DNA of 64,000 nucleotides from Candidatus Thermoflexus tengchongensis (lineage in GTDB: Bacteria; Chloroflexota; Anaerolineae; Thermoflexales; Thermoflexaceae), in assembly GCA_016842085.1 (NCBI GenBank), contig JAEVEX010000040.1, positions 62,001 to 126,000 on the forward strand, read 5' to 3'. The notes under the pieces were generated by a model. The model had not been told where the DNA came from. It saw nothing but the letters and a program-made list of their open reading frames with translations, and did no database searches. This document shows, one piece after another, positions 12,330 through 22,457 of the stretch (positions are counted from its first letter, which is position 1; every line of letters starts with the position of its first letter). The position numbers and the translations under genes were made by a program.

Positions 12330-15164
12330 CTACACCGTGAGGCGCACGGTCAGGATCTCCTTCGGCCGCACTGAAACCCGGAGACAGGAGCCCTCCGGCC
12401 GGAGCGGCTCCCGCGGGGTTTCCATCAAATCGGCCCGCCAGGCCTCCCCGATCGAACGCCAGAAGGTCAGGCGGACCTCCAGGGGTTGCTCCGAGGCGTT
12501 GTAGCCGCGCACGATCAGCCCCTCCCCTTCTTCGGGGGCCTTGACCGCTGTCAGGATGAAAGCAGAAGGTTCCACTCCGATGAACGGCCGTTCCCGGAGC
12601 TGGCCGGACCCGGCCACCGCCAGAGGGGGCGCCAGGAACCGCTGAGCCTCCCGGATGGCCTCCCAGCGATCCAGGAACGGAATCAGGCTGTAACGGAAGG
12701 TCCATCGCCCGATCATCTGCGCGGAGGGCGTGGGCAGCGGCGGCCCGGCATGGCCCCGGCGGGAACGCAGATCCCCCCGCGACAGCCAGCCCACACACCG
12801 CAACAGGGTGAGGACCAGCTCCACCTGCCCTTCGGAATCTTTCCGCGCCTCGATCTCTGGAAGGCCCTCGTTCGCCACCAGGAACCCTCCCGACGCATCC
12901 TCCACAAAGGCAAAGGCCTGCTGGGGCGCCGTGGGAACCGGCTGCTCCACCCAGGTCTCATCCGGCGCGATCGCCAGACCCACCGGGCGAACCACGTGAT
13001 CGAAGGCGCTCTCCGTCACCCAGACCTCCGACCGGACCCCGGTGGGGAAGACCACGCGCAGCCGATGATCGGTAGCCAGGTTCTCTACAGTCGTCTCCAG
13101 ATCCACCCGGGGAACTCCCGGCCGGAGCCAGGCCCGCACCGTGATCGGCAGAGAACGGGTTTCCCCGGATCGCCCCTTCCGATCCGGGCGCAGGCCGGCC
13201 GGGATCTCATACCGCAGCTTCACCTCCAGACACTGCCCCCGCGGCCCCTCGTCCCACGCCCAGGCCTGCGGCGGCTCCGCCGGCCGGTCCACCCGCTGGT
13301 CCTCTGCCGGAGGCTCATCGTTGTAAACATCCCCCGCATCCCCTTCATCTTCCAGCCGATTCAGGCCGGACCAGCGCCGTCCGGTCCTCCGATCCTCCAG
13401 ATCGAAGGTCCCATCCTTCAGATTCACCGTCAGCCGGAAGAACTCGTTTTCGATGGCCGGCTCCTCCCGCGGGCGCCGCGGGATCTGTCGTGGCTCACCC
13501 GGGACGATCTGCAGCCGATACGGCTGGAAGCCCACCCCGGGAAGCTCCAGGGCCTCGAAAACCCAGCGGGAGGATCCTCCCATGACCGCGGATACCGACC
13601 ACGGCGTGGAGATCGCTGGCTGCGTTTCCTGGAGCCGGCGGCCGACCTCGAACACCGAGGAGATCATGCGGTGATCCATATCCGCGGAAGCATCCGCCCA
13701 CTCCACCCAGATCCGCCGTCCCGGCAGATCCACCCACACGCGCCTGGCGGCATATCGCCCGACATGGATCCAGAGCAACCGGCTCAGGAACTCCGGCCAC
13801 TCTCCGGGGCTCACCATCCACCGGGCGTGATCGCCCGTTTCGGACTCCAGCTCAAACAGGGGAATCTCCTCCCCCGCTTCGTCGAGGAGGCGATAGGTCA
13901 AACCCGGCGGGAGTGACGGGAGAACCACTTCCACAGGGCCCCGGGCAGGGCCGGGGATCGGGTTGTAAACCAGGAGGGTCTGGTCCATCGAGGCCGGATC
14001 CGAGGCCAGCCAGCCGGATGGGGGCTCCACCGGCACCGGCTGCAGGAGGCGACCCATGGCCTCCTGACTGATGAGGCGGGCGATTTGCTCGGCATGATCG
14101 AAACGCGGCTTCATGTCCTCATGGGCTTCATCCACCCCGGTTCCGCAGATCGAATCGTGGAAATGGTTCTGGAGGAGGAGCCGCCACGCTTCGACAAGGA
14201 AGGGGCGCCGGTCCAGGCCGCAGATCCCATAGGCGAAGGCGAGCAGCGGCTCCGCATAGCGCTCCAGCCAGGTCTGAACGATGGCGTTGCGCTGCTTGAT
14301 CCACATCCGGGTGGAAAGAACCCCGGGGAGGACCGGATGGCGTTTGCTGGAGCGCAGTTCCCCCCGGACCACCGGCAGGTCCTCCGCTTTCTCGCCCAGG
14401 GCCGATCGCACGGCGTTGATGTAATCCTCCAGAGAGGCATGACGCAGGCGCAGGTCCGGGAGATTCGCCTGGGCGGCATGGAGCCAGCGGCTCAGTTGAG
14501 GATGCGGGAAGAGATGATCCGTCCCGTTCATCAACAAAACCAGAGGAACAGGGGTATGGGGCGAGAGGGAAAGCGCTTGAACTTTCAGATAGACGGCGAG
14601 GGCCTCTGCGTCCTCCGGGATCCAGGCGACGTTCCCGTAGCCATCCCGGAGATACACCGTGAAAACGCGAGTGCCATCGGGGGCTTCCCACCAGAGCAGC
14701 GTCGGCTGATCGTCCAGGCCCCGCTGGAAGACCGCCGCCTCGATCCCGAACCCCCGCAGGATCTGCGGCAGCTGCCCCACGTGCCCGAATGGATCCGGTG
14801 TGTAGCCGATGGCCATCCACCCCCCGAAACGGCGGGCGATCCGGATCCCGATCATCAGGTTGCGGATGAGGGACTCGCCGCTCACGAGGAATTCATCCGG
14901 CAGGATATACCACGGCCCGATCCACAGCCGGCCCGCCTCTACCGCCTTCCGAATCCGGGGCTCCAGATCCGGGCGGATGGCCAGAACATCCTCCAGGATC
15001 ACGGACTGGCCGTCGAGCAGGAACCCGGCGAACGCCGGATCCCGCTCGATGATCCCCAGGACCTGCTCCAGCAGGTCCACCAGGCGATAGCGGAAAGCCT
15101 GGAAGGGGCGATACCATTCGCGATCCCAGTGGGTATGGGTGACGATGAAGGCTTCGAGATCCAT
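12330..15164 (-). CDS. GH38 family alpha-mannosidase
   Basis: 944 residues, the size of bacterial and lysosomal GH38 enzymes, which release mannose from alpha-mannosides. The zinc-binding THTHWDREWY motif is at about residues 9-18. YTPDPFGHVGQLPQIL holds the expected nucleophile Asp and a zinc ligand. The C-terminal half has the beta-sandwich domains of the family. There is no signal peptide, so it is probably cytoplasmic. ATG 15164 has GGAGG five bases upstream. It is the last gene of a same-strand cluster with a sugar ABC importer, consistent with hydrolysis of imported manno-oligosaccharides or glycan fragments. Confidence 0.9.
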   Translation of the reverse strand: MDLEAFIVTHTHWDREWYRPFQAFRYRLVDLLEQVLGIIERDPAFAGFLLDGQSVILEDVLAIRPDLEPRIRKAVEAGRLWIGPWYILPDEFLVSGESLIRNLMIGIRIARRFGGWMAIGYTPDPFGHVGQLPQILRGFGIEAAVFQRGLDDQPTLLWWEAPDGTRVFTVYLRDGYGNVAWIPEDAEALAVYLKVQALSLSPHTPVPLVLLMNGTDHLFPHPQLSRWLHAAQANLPDLRLRHASLEDYINAVRSALGEKAEDLPVVRGELRSSKRHPVLPGVLSTRMWIKQRNAIVQTWLERYAEPLLAFAYGICGLDRRPFLVEAWRLLLQNHFHDSICGTGVDEAHEDMKPRFDHAEQIARLISQEAMGRLLQPVPVEPPSGWLASDPASMDQTLLVYNPIPGPARGPVEVVLPSLPPGLTYRLLDEAGEEIPLFELESETGDHARWMVSPGEWPEFLSRLLWIHVGRYAARRVWVDLPGRRIWVEWADASADMDHRMISSVFEVGRRLQETQPAISTPWSVSAVMGGSSRWVFEALELPGVGFQPYRLQIVPGEPRQIPRRPREEPAIENEFFRLTVNLKDGTFDLEDRRTGRRWSGLNRLEDEGDAGDVYNDEPPAEDQRVDRPAEPPQAWAWDEGPRGQCLEVKLRYEIPAGLRPDRKGRSGETRSLPITVRAWLRPGVPRVDLETTVENLATDHRLRVVFPTGVRSEVWVTESAFDHVVRPVGLAIAPDETWVEQPVPTAPQQAFAFVEDASGGFLVANEGLPEIEARKDSEGQVELVLTLLRCVGWLSRGDLRSRRGHAGPPLPTPSAQMIGRWTFRYSLIPFLDRWEAIREAQRFLAPPLAVAGSGQLRERPFIGVEPSAFILTAVKAPEEGEGLIVRGYNASEQPLEVRLTFWRSIGEAWRADLMETPREPLRPEGSCLRVSVRPKEILTVRLTV

Positions 15165-15297
15165 TCGCACCTCCAGTTACAGATCCTTGCTTTTCCAGCG
15201 CAGAAGCCCGGAAGGTTGACCACCCGCATCCTGCGAAAAACAGCGGGCTGAGGAGGGGAAACGGGGCTGCGATCCCCGGCCCCTGCGCGATCCCCCT

Positions 15298-16719
15298 TCA
15301 ATCCACCCTGCCCGGTCCCCAGATGGGATTGGTCATCGCCACCATCGGCAGATCGTCCGGCGTCTCCTCCTCAAAATGCCGGACCCCCCGCAACTCCGCC
15401 CGCACATAGCCATGCTGCGCCAGGTCCAGCTCCATCATCCACTCAAACGGTGAGCGGTCAATGGCCAGGAAGGCCTGCTCGCCGAGCCGGGAGAGAAGCC
15501 GCAGATGCAGGCCCTTCCCCTCCCGCACCACGCAACGGATCCGGAGCGGGCCGGGCGGCACCTCGTCGCCCACCATCCAGCGGCGATCTCCTTTCTCCGC
15601 CGTGAGCTCCAGCCACGGCGCATCCACATCGGCGGTGATCACCACATGGCCGCAGCGGATGGCGGAGAGGATCGAGGGGATCGTCCGCGCCTCCGCGTAG
15701 ACCCAGGTCGTCGGATGGCCGACCTGATAGAAAGGCGTCCCCTCGCCGGGCCGGTCCTGATGCTTATCGCTGCCGCCCACGGCCGTCACCCGGTGCCCGG
15801 CTCGCAACAACCGATCCCAGAAGGCCAGCGACTCCCGGTTCCGCAGGGGCCACGGCCCCTGCCACGCCTCCACCGCATCCACCGGGAGATCCGGTGGATA
15901 TTCCCACGGCGGGCCGTCGGTCTTGGGATGGTTAATGGAGACCAGCGCCCCCATCGCGTGGGCGGCGTCGATCACCGCCCGCAGCTGCTCCGCGGTCCGA
16001 CACCGGAAATCCAGCCAGCGGGAGATCCCCCAGGCGTTCATATGGCCGTAATAGGTGGTCACCTCCTCCCCCGGGATCAGGAGGAGATCCGGCCTGCTCC
16101 AGGCATGAAGATACGGGAGATGACTGACCGTGTTATGCTCCGTCACCGCCAGGAAGTCCAGGCCGCGCCGGCGGGCCGCTTCGATCAGATCCTCCAGGGA
16201 ACCCGGGGCGTCGCTGTGGTGGCTGTGGCTCTGCAGATCCCCCCGCAGCCATTGGGCTTTCCCATCGTCAGCGGGTGCCGTTAGGGAGATCGATCCATCG
16301 GCATGCGGCGGCGGGGGATAGGGCAGCTCGCCTTCCTCCTCAGAGGCCTGCACAACCACCCGGCAGGCGCATCCTTGCGGCGCGATCCGATAAAGCCCCA
16401 GGATCACATGCCAGCGGCCCGGAAGGATCGGCCCGGGCAGGTAGCCTGGCGTGGCCGACCGGGGGGTGAGGATCGCCTCGCTGCGCGCGCTTCCGCTCCA
16501 TCCGCGGAAGCCCTCCGCCTGGAGAAAATCCGCTCCCCGCGGATCGAACAGACCCAGGTCGATCACGCTTGGGCTGTCCGGCCGGCCCTGGCCCTCGAAG
16601 ACGTAAGAGACCTCCAGGCGGGCGATGCCGGGCGGGACCTCGAAGGGGAGCAGCACATAATCCGAAGCCGCCTTATCGGCCGGTGTGAACCGGCCCTCCC
16701 AGTGCAGCAACGTCCTCAT
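15298..16719 (-). CDS. CehA/McbA-type PHP domain metallohydrolase
   Basis: 473 residues. A beta-rich N-terminal domain (1-about 150) is followed by a PHP phosphoesterase domain starting at LRGDLQSHSHHSDAPG, with the metal-binding His pair, then DFLAVTEHNT, LIPGEEVTTYYGHMNAWG, ISINHP, and GGSDKHQD. Together these supply the usual PHP metal ligands. CehA/McbA relatives include carbamate and phosphodiester hydrolases. In sugar clusters they may act on glycosylated phosphodiesters; no substrate is indicated. GAGGGAAGCGCCG precedes the start. It lies between the ABC ATPase gene and the alpha-mannosidase gene. Confidence 0.85.
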   Translation of the reverse strand: MRTLLHWEGRFTPADKAASDYVLLPFEVPPGIARLEVSYVFEGQGRPDSPSVIDLGLFDPRGADFLQAEGFRGWSGSARSEAILTPRSATPGYLPGPILPGRWHVILGLYRIAPQGCACRVVVQASEEEGELPYPPPPHADGSISLTAPADDGKAQWLRGDLQSHSHHSDAPGSLEDLIEAARRRGLDFLAVTEHNTVSHLPYLHAWSRPDLLLIPGEEVTTYYGHMNAWGISRWLDFRCRTAEQLRAVIDAAHAMGALVSINHPKTDGPPWEYPPDLPVDAVEAWQGPWPLRNRESLAFWDRLLRAGHRVTAVGGSDKHQDRPGEGTPFYQVGHPTTWVYAEARTIPSILSAIRCGHVVITADVDAPWLELTAEKGDRRWMVGDEVPPGPLRIRCVVREGKGLHLRLLSRLGEQAFLAIDRSPFEWMMELDLAQHGYVRAELRGVRHFEEETPDDLPMVAMTNPIWGPGRVD

Positions 16720-16755
16720 CGGCGCTTCCCTCGCGGCGGAGTATCCGGTCGACCC

Positions 16756-17841
16756 TTACACCGCCAGCTCCCCGCTCTCCCGGAAAAAGAGGGCCCGGGC
16801 CATGGGCACATGCACCCAGACCTGCTCCCGCAGAACCGGCGGTTCATCGGTGGAAAGGCGCAGGGCAATCCGCCCGGCATCTACCTGGACCGTGATCAGC
16901 GTTTCCACCCCCAGGGGCTCAACAGCGTAAACCCGGGCGGCGAGGTGGGTCGGCCCGGGCCCTTCCGCCAGGGAGAGATGTTCGGGCCGAATGCCCAGCC
17001 AGAGCTTCTCCCCATCCCGGAAAGCCTGCCGCAACGCTTCCGCCCGCTCCCCCAGGGCGAGGGCCTGCCCATCGCCCAGGATCAGCACCGCCTCCGCCTG
17101 CTGGAAGCGGCAGTGGAGCAGGTTCATCGGCGGGCTGCCGATGAAGGTGGCCACAAAGGTGTTGCGAGGCCGCCGGTAGATCTCAATGGGTGTTCCCACC
17201 TGCAGCAGGCGACCCCGATCCATCACCCCGATGCGATCGGCCAGCGCCATCGCCTCCGCCTGATCATGGGTCACGTAGATCGTGGTGATGCCCAGGGATT
17301 TCTGGAGATGCTTGAGGAAGCTCCGCGCCTCGAGACGGAGCTTGGCATCCAGATTGCTCAGCGGCTCGTCGAACAGGAAGGCCTGGGGCTGATAGACCAG
17401 GGCCCGGGCGACGGCGGCCCGCTGCTGCTGCCCGCCCGACAATTGCCCCGGCCGCCGATTCAGGAGGTCCGCGATCTGCAGCACCTCTGCCACCTCCCGA
17501 ACCCGGCGGTGGATTTCCGGCCTGGCGTAACGGCGCACCTTGAGCGGGTAGCCGATGTTTTCCAGGATCGTCATGTGCGGATAAAGCGCATAATCCTGAA
17601 AGACCATCGCAATATCCCGGGCCTGTGGAGGCAGATCGGTGACGTCCCGCTCGCCGATGAAGATCCGCCCGCGGGTGGGGCGCTCCAGACCGGCCACCAT
17701 ACGCAGCGTGGTGGTCTTCCCGCATCCGGAAGGCCCCAGCAGGGCGAAGAACTCCCCGTCCTCGATCGTCAGCGTCAGATCGTCCACCGCCACAACCGCC
17801 CCGAAAACCTTCGTCACACCTTCCAGCCGGATCCGCGCCAT
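16756..17841 (-). CDS. Sugar ABC transporter ATP-binding protein (MalK/UgpC type)
   Basis: 361 residues. Walker A is GPSGCGKTTT (about 36-45), the Q-loop and the LSGGQQQR signature follow, Walker B reaches FLFDEPLSNLDAKLR, and the H-loop is IYVTHDQAEAMALADR. A C-terminal OB/TOBE-type regulatory domain (about 240-361) is typical of the CUT1 family. It powers import by the two permeases encoded just upstream. ATG 17841 has GGAGG about twelve bases before it. A longer reading from 17901 would add twenty residues foreign to the family. Confidence 0.93.
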   Translation of the reverse strand: MARIRLEGVTKVFGAVVAVDDLTLTIEDGEFFALLGPSGCGKTTTLRMVAGLERPTRGRIFIGERDVTDLPPQARDIAMVFQDYALYPHMTILENIGYPLKVRRYARPEIHRRVREVAEVLQIADLLNRRPGQLSGGQQQRAAVARALVYQPQAFLFDEPLSNLDAKLRLEARSFLKHLQKSLGITTIYVTHDQAEAMALADRIGVMDRGRLLQVGTPIEIYRRPRNTFVATFIGSPPMNLLHCRFQQAEAVLILGDGQALALGERAEALRQAFRDGEKLWLGIRPEHLSLAEGPGPTHLAARVYAVEPLGVETLITVQVDAGRIALRLSTDEPPVLREQVWVHVPMARALFFRESGELAV

Positions 17842-17998
17842 TGTAGGCCTTGCCTCCTCGAAAATCTGCGCCCAGTCCCTCCGCCATAAATAGATTCCCA
17901 CCGGAATTGCTCGGGGAAGGGACCATCCCGCCTCCCGGAATGGGAGCCCCCCAGCGAATGCTGAAGTTCCATTCTACTGGATCCGCCTCATCGGATCC

Positions 17999-18826
17999 TT
18001 ATCGTTTGATCCCCCCGAAGAACCGGAAGCCATAGCGGGCGTTCACAAAGAGATACAGGCCCAGCACCGGCAGGGCGTAGAGCAGCGCGTAGGCCGAGGT
18101 AAGCGTGAGGATGGGCGTGCCGGCTTCGGTATAGAAAGAATAAATCGCGATCGCGGCGGGCATGCGCTCCGGGGTCCGCAACAGCACAAAGGGGATGAGG
18201 AAGGCCCCCCACACCTGCACGAAGGCCCAGATCCCCACCACCATCATCCCCGGCCGCAGGAGCGGCATCACCACATCCCGCACCATCTGCCACGGCGTGG
18301 CCCCGCACACCATCGCCGATTCCTCGTAAGAGCGCGGCAGCCCCTCCACGAAGTCCCGCAGGATAAAGATCGCTGTGGGCAATAGCCCCCCGGTGAACGC
18401 CAGGATCACCCCTGTATAGGTGTCCACCAGCCCCAGGGCGTTGGCCAGGAGAAAGATGGGGACCATGGCCGCTGTGCCGGTGACCACCGAGGAGAACAGG
18501 ATCAGCCCATAAGTCAGCAGATCGTAATAAGGCACCTCCGCGCGGGAGAGGGCGTAAGCGGCCAGGGTCGCGGTAAGGGTGACGGTGAGCATCGTCCCCC
18601 CAGCGAGGAGCATGCTGTTGAGCAACGCGCGCATCGCGAAGGCGTTGGCGAAAACGGCTTCGAAGTTCGCCAGGGTGAACGGGCGCGGCAGTTCCACCGC
18701 CAGCGTCCCCCGGGCGTTGAACGGCGCCAGCAGCAGCCAGAGCATGGGCAGGGCGAAGAAAGCCCCCACCAGCGCGGCGAACAGCGAAAACCCGATGCGC
18801 GAGAGCACACGGCGAACCACCTTCAT
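17999..18826 (-). CDS. Carbohydrate ABC transporter permease (MalG type)
   Basis: 275 residues with six predicted membrane spans. The cytoplasmic EAA loop is SYEESAMVCGATPWQMVRDV in sense, with the conserved Gly, and contacts the ATPase. The start ATG overlaps the stop of the upstream permease by four bases (ATGA), implying translational coupling. The open frame extends much further upstream, but that part is an out-of-frame shadow of the other permease. Confidence 0.92.
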   Translation of the reverse strand: MKVVRRVLSRIGFSLFAALVGAFFALPMLWLLLAPFNARGTLAVELPRPFTLANFEAVFANAFAMRALLNSMLLAGGTMLTVTLTATLAAYALSRAEVPYYDLLTYGLILFSSVVTGTAAMVPIFLLANALGLVDTYTGVILAFTGGLLPTAIFILRDFVEGLPRSYEESAMVCGATPWQMVRDVVMPLLRPGMMVVGIWAFVQVWGAFLIPFVLLRTPERMPAAIAIYSFYTEAGTPILTLTSAYALLYALPVLGLYLFVNARYGFRFFGGIKR

Positions 18827-19731
18827 CGGGCGCGGGCCTCCCGGCGCAGGGTGGAGAGATAGACCAGGGCGAGGGCCAGGTTGATCAGCATCATCACCAC
18901 CGCCACGGCCGCCCCCCGGCCGAACTCGAAATGCCGGAAGGCGATGCGGAAGGTGTAGATCGAGACCACCTCCGAGCGGAACGTCGGGCCGCCGGCGGTG
19001 ATCAGATAGGGCGTAAACGTATTGAACGTCCAGAGGGTGATCAGCACCAGATCGGTGATGATGTGGCTGCGGATGGAGGGCAGGATGATGTCTCGAAAGG
19101 CCTGCCATGGGCGGGCGCCCGCCACCGCCGCCGCCTCCAGATAAGAAGGCGGCAACGTGGCCAGCGCCGAGGAGAACAGGAGCATCGAGAAAGCCGCCCC
19201 CCGCCATGTGTTGAAAACGATGATCGAAAGCAACGGCCGCTCGATCAGCCAGTCGACCCGCCCCATCCCCAGCGCCGAAAGGATGGCGTTCAGGGTCCCC
19301 TGATCCCGATCCAGATAGGCGACCCACATGAAGGCCACCACCACATCGGGGATGATCCAGGCGAGGATCGCCAGGGTGTAAACCAGCTCCCGCAACAGCC
19401 CCCGCCGGCGATAGAAGGCCCAGGCGATGGCCAGCCCCAGCCCGGCCTGGCCGATCAGGGCCGAACCGATGACGAAGAGCACGCTGTTGCGCAGGGCGTT
19501 GCCGAAATAGCCCCGCACCATCCAGTTCTCGAAATCGAAGAGGGCCCGGAAATTCGCCAGGCCGACGAACTGGGGCCGCAGCGCGGCCTCGCCGGTCAGG
19601 GTCTGGTTGGTCAGGCTGATCCAGAGCACCCAGAAGGAAGGAAATACGAGGAAAACCGCCACGAAGAACATGGCGGGGAGCAGGAACAGCAGCCCGACCT
19701 GCATCGAGAGGATCGGACGGCGCTGGGTCAC
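18823..19731 (-). CDS. Carbohydrate ABC transporter permease (MalF/UgpA type)
   Basis: 302 residues with six membrane spans. The EAA loop YLEAAAVAGARPWQAFRDI is near residue 195 and the ending is typical of the family. It forms the transmembrane pore with the MalG-type partner. The proposed start is GTG 19731 with GGAGGTGATGG just before it. ATG at residue 10 (19704) is an alternative. It is separated from the binding-protein gene by 100 bases that contain a strong hairpin. Confidence 0.9.
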   Translation of the reverse strand: MTQRRPILSMQVGLLFLLPAMFFVAVFLVFPSFWVLWISLTNQTLTGEAALRPQFVGLANFRALFDFENWMVRGYFGNALRNSVLFVIGSALIGQAGLGLAIAWAFYRRRGLLRELVYTLAILAWIIPDVVVAFMWVAYLDRDQGTLNAILSALGMGRVDWLIERPLLSIIVFNTWRGAAFSMLLFSSALATLPPSYLEAAAVAGARPWQAFRDIILPSIRSHIITDLVLITLWTFNTFTPYLITAGGPTFRSEVVSIYTFRIAFRHFEFGRGAAVAVVMMLINLALALVYLSTLRREARAR

Positions 19732-19763
19732 CCATCACCTCCATCCGGGAAATCCGGCGAAGG

Positions 19764-19792
19764 GGAGCGGGGCGCCCGGGGCGCCCCGCTCC
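19764..19792 (-). terminator. GC-rich hairpin between binding-protein and permease genes
   Basis: Perfect 13-bp stem (GGAGCGGGGCGCC pairing with GGCGCCCCGCTCC) with a three-base loop, just downstream of the binding-protein stop. No U-run follows, so it is more likely an RNA-stabilising or attenuating hairpin than a full terminator. Confidence 0.55.
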
Positions 19793-19831
19793 AGACAGCC
19801 CTCCCAACGGCCCCACGCGGATCAGAGATCC

Positions 19832-21292
19832 TCACCGCGGCATCAGATCCAGGACGTTGTCCGGGCCCACCAGGTCGGTGACCTCACGGGCGTAAGCGTC
19901 CATCGCCCGCTCGGGGGTCATCTCGCCGGAGACCACCCGTTCGGTGGCCAGCTGCGCCGCCTGGGAGACCTTCGGGTAGACCGGGAGCATGGGTCGCACC
20001 GTGGTCAGCGGCAACAGCTTCACCAGCTCCGTCATCACCGGGTCGCCCGTCACCGGCACGTCGTCCCGGGCCCGGATCCGCGGCTCGATCTTCTGGAACT
20101 CCATCAGCATCTCCTTGCTGAACATAAACGAGAGGAAGGCCCAGGCCTCCTTCGGGTGCTTGGTGTTGGGGTTGAGGATGAAGCCGGTGCCGCCGGAGAT
20201 GGTCACGAAGTCCTGCCCCCGGTAGCCCTTGCCGGGCTCCTTGGCGGGGATCTTCGCCCAGCCCACCACCTCGTCCCGGTTGGGGATCGCCCATTCGGAC
20301 TTGGCAGCCGGGTTGAGCACCGAGCGCCAGAAGAAATCCCCCTCCCACAGCATGGCGATCTTGCCGTCCCGGAACAGGGCGAAGGACTGGTTGCGGCCCT
20401 CCTTGATCAGCTGGAGGCGCGCATCGCCCAGCTTCTCATCGATGTAAACCCGCTTGTAGAAGTTCAGGGCGTCCAGCATCGCCGGACTGCGCACGATCCA
20501 CTTGTTTTTGTCCCAATCGTAGATGAAGGAGCCGGCGGAGAGCAGCACGGGGTAAAAGCCCTGCATGGTGGTCGCCTCGCCCATGGCGGTGCCGGCGTTG
20601 ACCTGCATGGGGGTCACGCCGGGGAGGGCCTTCCGGATCTGCCGGGCGGCGGCGAAGATATCCTCCCACGAGGTCGGCTGCCAGTTCTCCGGCAGTCCGG
20701 CCTGCTTGAAGAGGTCCTTACGATACCAGATCACCCGGACGTCGGTGCCGGTGGGGATGCCGTAGCGCTTGCCCTGATACATCAGCAGGGCCTGCACGGT
20801 TTCCGGGATATGGGACCAGCCCTCCCACTGGTTGACCTCGGGGCCGGCGATCTCATCCAGCGGCTTGATCAGGCCGCCGGCGACAAACTCGGCCGTCCAG
20901 AAGCCGTCGAAAGCCATCACATCGTGGCCCTTGCCGGCCTTGAGGTCCAGGGCGTATTGCGCCTTCAGCTCCTCGTCGCTGCCCCCGAACTCCACCAGCC
21001 GGACCTTCACCGGGGTCCCTTTGGCGGCCATCTGCTGCTCGAAGGTGGGGATGACGATCTCAGTGAGCCACTTCACAGTGTTGGCGTTGACCCCGCCCTT
21101 GACACAGCGGCAGGTGATGGAGATCTCGACCGGGGCCGGCGTGGGGGAGGGCGCGGGAGTGGGGCTGGGAGCCGGCGTGGGCGGTGGGGCGGCGGTGGGG
21201 GTCGGGGTCGGCGTGGCCACCGGCGCGCACGCCGCGAGCAGGAGGACGAAAACGGCCATCCAGGACAGGGCGGAACCGATCGCGCGTTTCAT
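19832..21292 (-). CDS. Sugar ABC transporter substrate-binding lipoprotein (family 1)
   Basis: 486 residues. The signal peptide ends in LLLAAC with lipobox Cys22, followed by a Pro/Thr-rich tether (about 24-55) that spaces the domain from the membrane. The family 1 extracellular binding-protein fold is evident from the 'AQYALDLKAGKGHDVMAFDG' type segment, YGIPTGTDVRVIWYRKDLF, and FALFRDGKIAMLWEGDFFW. It would capture an oligosaccharide for the adjacent MalF/MalG-type permeases. ATG 21292 follows GAAGGAGGTCGCC. The neighbouring GH38 enzyme suggests a mannose-containing ligand, but this is inference. Confidence 0.92.
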   Translation of the reverse strand: MKRAIGSALSWMAVFVLLLAACAPVATPTPTPTAAPPPTPAPSPTPAPSPTPAPVEISITCRCVKGGVNANTVKWLTEIVIPTFEQQMAAKGTPVKVRLVEFGGSDEELKAQYALDLKAGKGHDVMAFDGFWTAEFVAGGLIKPLDEIAGPEVNQWEGWSHIPETVQALLMYQGKRYGIPTGTDVRVIWYRKDLFKQAGLPENWQPTSWEDIFAAARQIRKALPGVTPMQVNAGTAMGEATTMQGFYPVLLSAGSFIYDWDKNKWIVRSPAMLDALNFYKRVYIDEKLGDARLQLIKEGRNQSFALFRDGKIAMLWEGDFFWRSVLNPAAKSEWAIPNRDEVVGWAKIPAKEPGKGYRGQDFVTISGGTGFILNPNTKHPKEAWAFLSFMFSKEMLMEFQKIEPRIRARDDVPVTGDPVMTELVKLLPLTTVRPMLPVYPKVSQAAQLATERVVSGEMTPERAMDAYAREVTDLVGPDNVLDLMPR

Positions 21293-21448
21293 GGCGACCT
21301 CCTTCGCACAGGGTTTCTCTCCCATGAATGCCCGGGAGAGATGAAATGCGCGTGAGATATGCTTTCCGGTAAGGGGAAAGGATTTTGAAATCTTTTTAAC
21401 GCCCGCGATCCTCCTCCCGATTCAGCCCGGCCACATGAGCCCCAGGGT

Positions 21449-22450
21449 TCAACCGGGCGGCCCGCAGGACTCTCGTTCGATCAGCGTTCCCTGGAGCAGG
21501 ATATGCTTTGGGGAAGGTCGGCCCTCCAGGATCTCCAGAAGCATCTCCGCGGCCAGCCGACCCAGCTGCCGGCGGGGCTGGGCTACCGTGGTCAGCATGG
21601 GGGTCACGTAGGTTCCTTCCTCCAGCCCATCGAAACCGATGATGGAGAGATCCAGGGGAACCCGCAGGCCGGCCCGGAGGGCGGCCTTCAGGGCGCCAAT
21701 GGCCGTGAGGTCGTTGTAACAGAACACGGCCGTGGGCCGGGGATCAGCCTCCAGCAGCCGGCGCATGGCCGCCTCGCCGCCCTCCACCCGACCGTCTCCC
21801 TTCACCACCCACTCCGGGCGAAGGGGCAGCCCCGCCTCCCGCAACGCCTGCCGGTAGCCGCGGTAGCGGTCCTGGTTGCTGCGCCCACCCCGACGGCTGC
21901 CGATATAGGCGATCGCCCGATGGCCCAGGCCGATCAGATAGCGGGTGGCGAGGTATCCGCCGTGCACGTTATCCGTGGCCACCGAATAGACATAAGGTCC
22001 CGTCTGGTGGCTGTTAATCAGCACGATGGGGATCTGCAGGGCTTCCAGCATAGGGAGGTAACGGCTTCCGAGGCGGGAGGCGGCCACAATGATGCCGTCC
22101 ACCTGTTTGGCGGCCAGGAGCTCCACGATAGCGCGCTCCTTCTCCGGATCCTCGTGGGACAGGCTGAGGAGGATCCCATAGCCGCGGGCCTGGGCGACCA
22201 TCTCGATGCCCTGGACCACCTCGGTGTGAAAGGGGTCGCTGAGGCGGGTGACCACCACGCCCAGTGTCTGGGTGCGACGGCCCTGGAGGGCCCGGGCCAC
22301 CGGGTTCGGCCGGTAACCCAGGGCCTCCGCGATGGCCCGGATCCGCGCCCGCGTCTCCGGGCGGATCTCCTCGCTATCCCGCAACGCCCGGGAGACCGTG
22401 GTGTGGCTCACCCCCGCCGCCCGGGCGATGTCCTTGATCGTCACGCGCAT
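21449..22450 (-). CDS. LacI family transcriptional regulator of the sugar-uptake cluster
   Basis: 333 residues. The N-terminal helix-turn-helix reads IKDIARAAGVSHTTVSRAL. The hinge helix contains NPVARALQ, and a periplasmic-binding-protein-like sensor domain follows (TQTLGVVVTRL to the end). It is transcribed toward the binding-protein gene 156 bases away, so it probably controls this cluster and itself. Its promoter and a palindromic candidate operator lie immediately upstream. There is no clear Shine-Dalgarno site before the ATG. Confidence 0.93.
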   Translation of the reverse strand: MRVTIKDIARAAGVSHTTVSRALRDSEEIRPETRARIRAIAEALGYRPNPVARALQGRRTQTLGVVVTRLSDPFHTEVVQGIEMVAQARGYGILLSLSHEDPEKERAIVELLAAKQVDGIIVAASRLGSRYLPMLEALQIPIVLINSHQTGPYVYSVATDNVHGGYLATRYLIGLGHRAIAYIGSRRGGRSNQDRYRGYRQALREAGLPLRPEWVVKGDGRVEGGEAAMRRLLEADPRPTAVFCYNDLTAIGALKAALRAGLRVPLDLSIIGFDGLEEGTYVTPMLTTVAQPRRQLGRLAAEMLLEILEGRPSPKHILLQGTLIERESCGPPG

Positions 22451-22457
22451 GAAGGGT

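Noticed and set aside
18827-19816. N-terminal extension of the MalG-type permease frame to about 605 residues
   Set aside because: The extra part overlaps the MalF-type gene out of frame; the ATGA overlap start at 18826 fits the family length.
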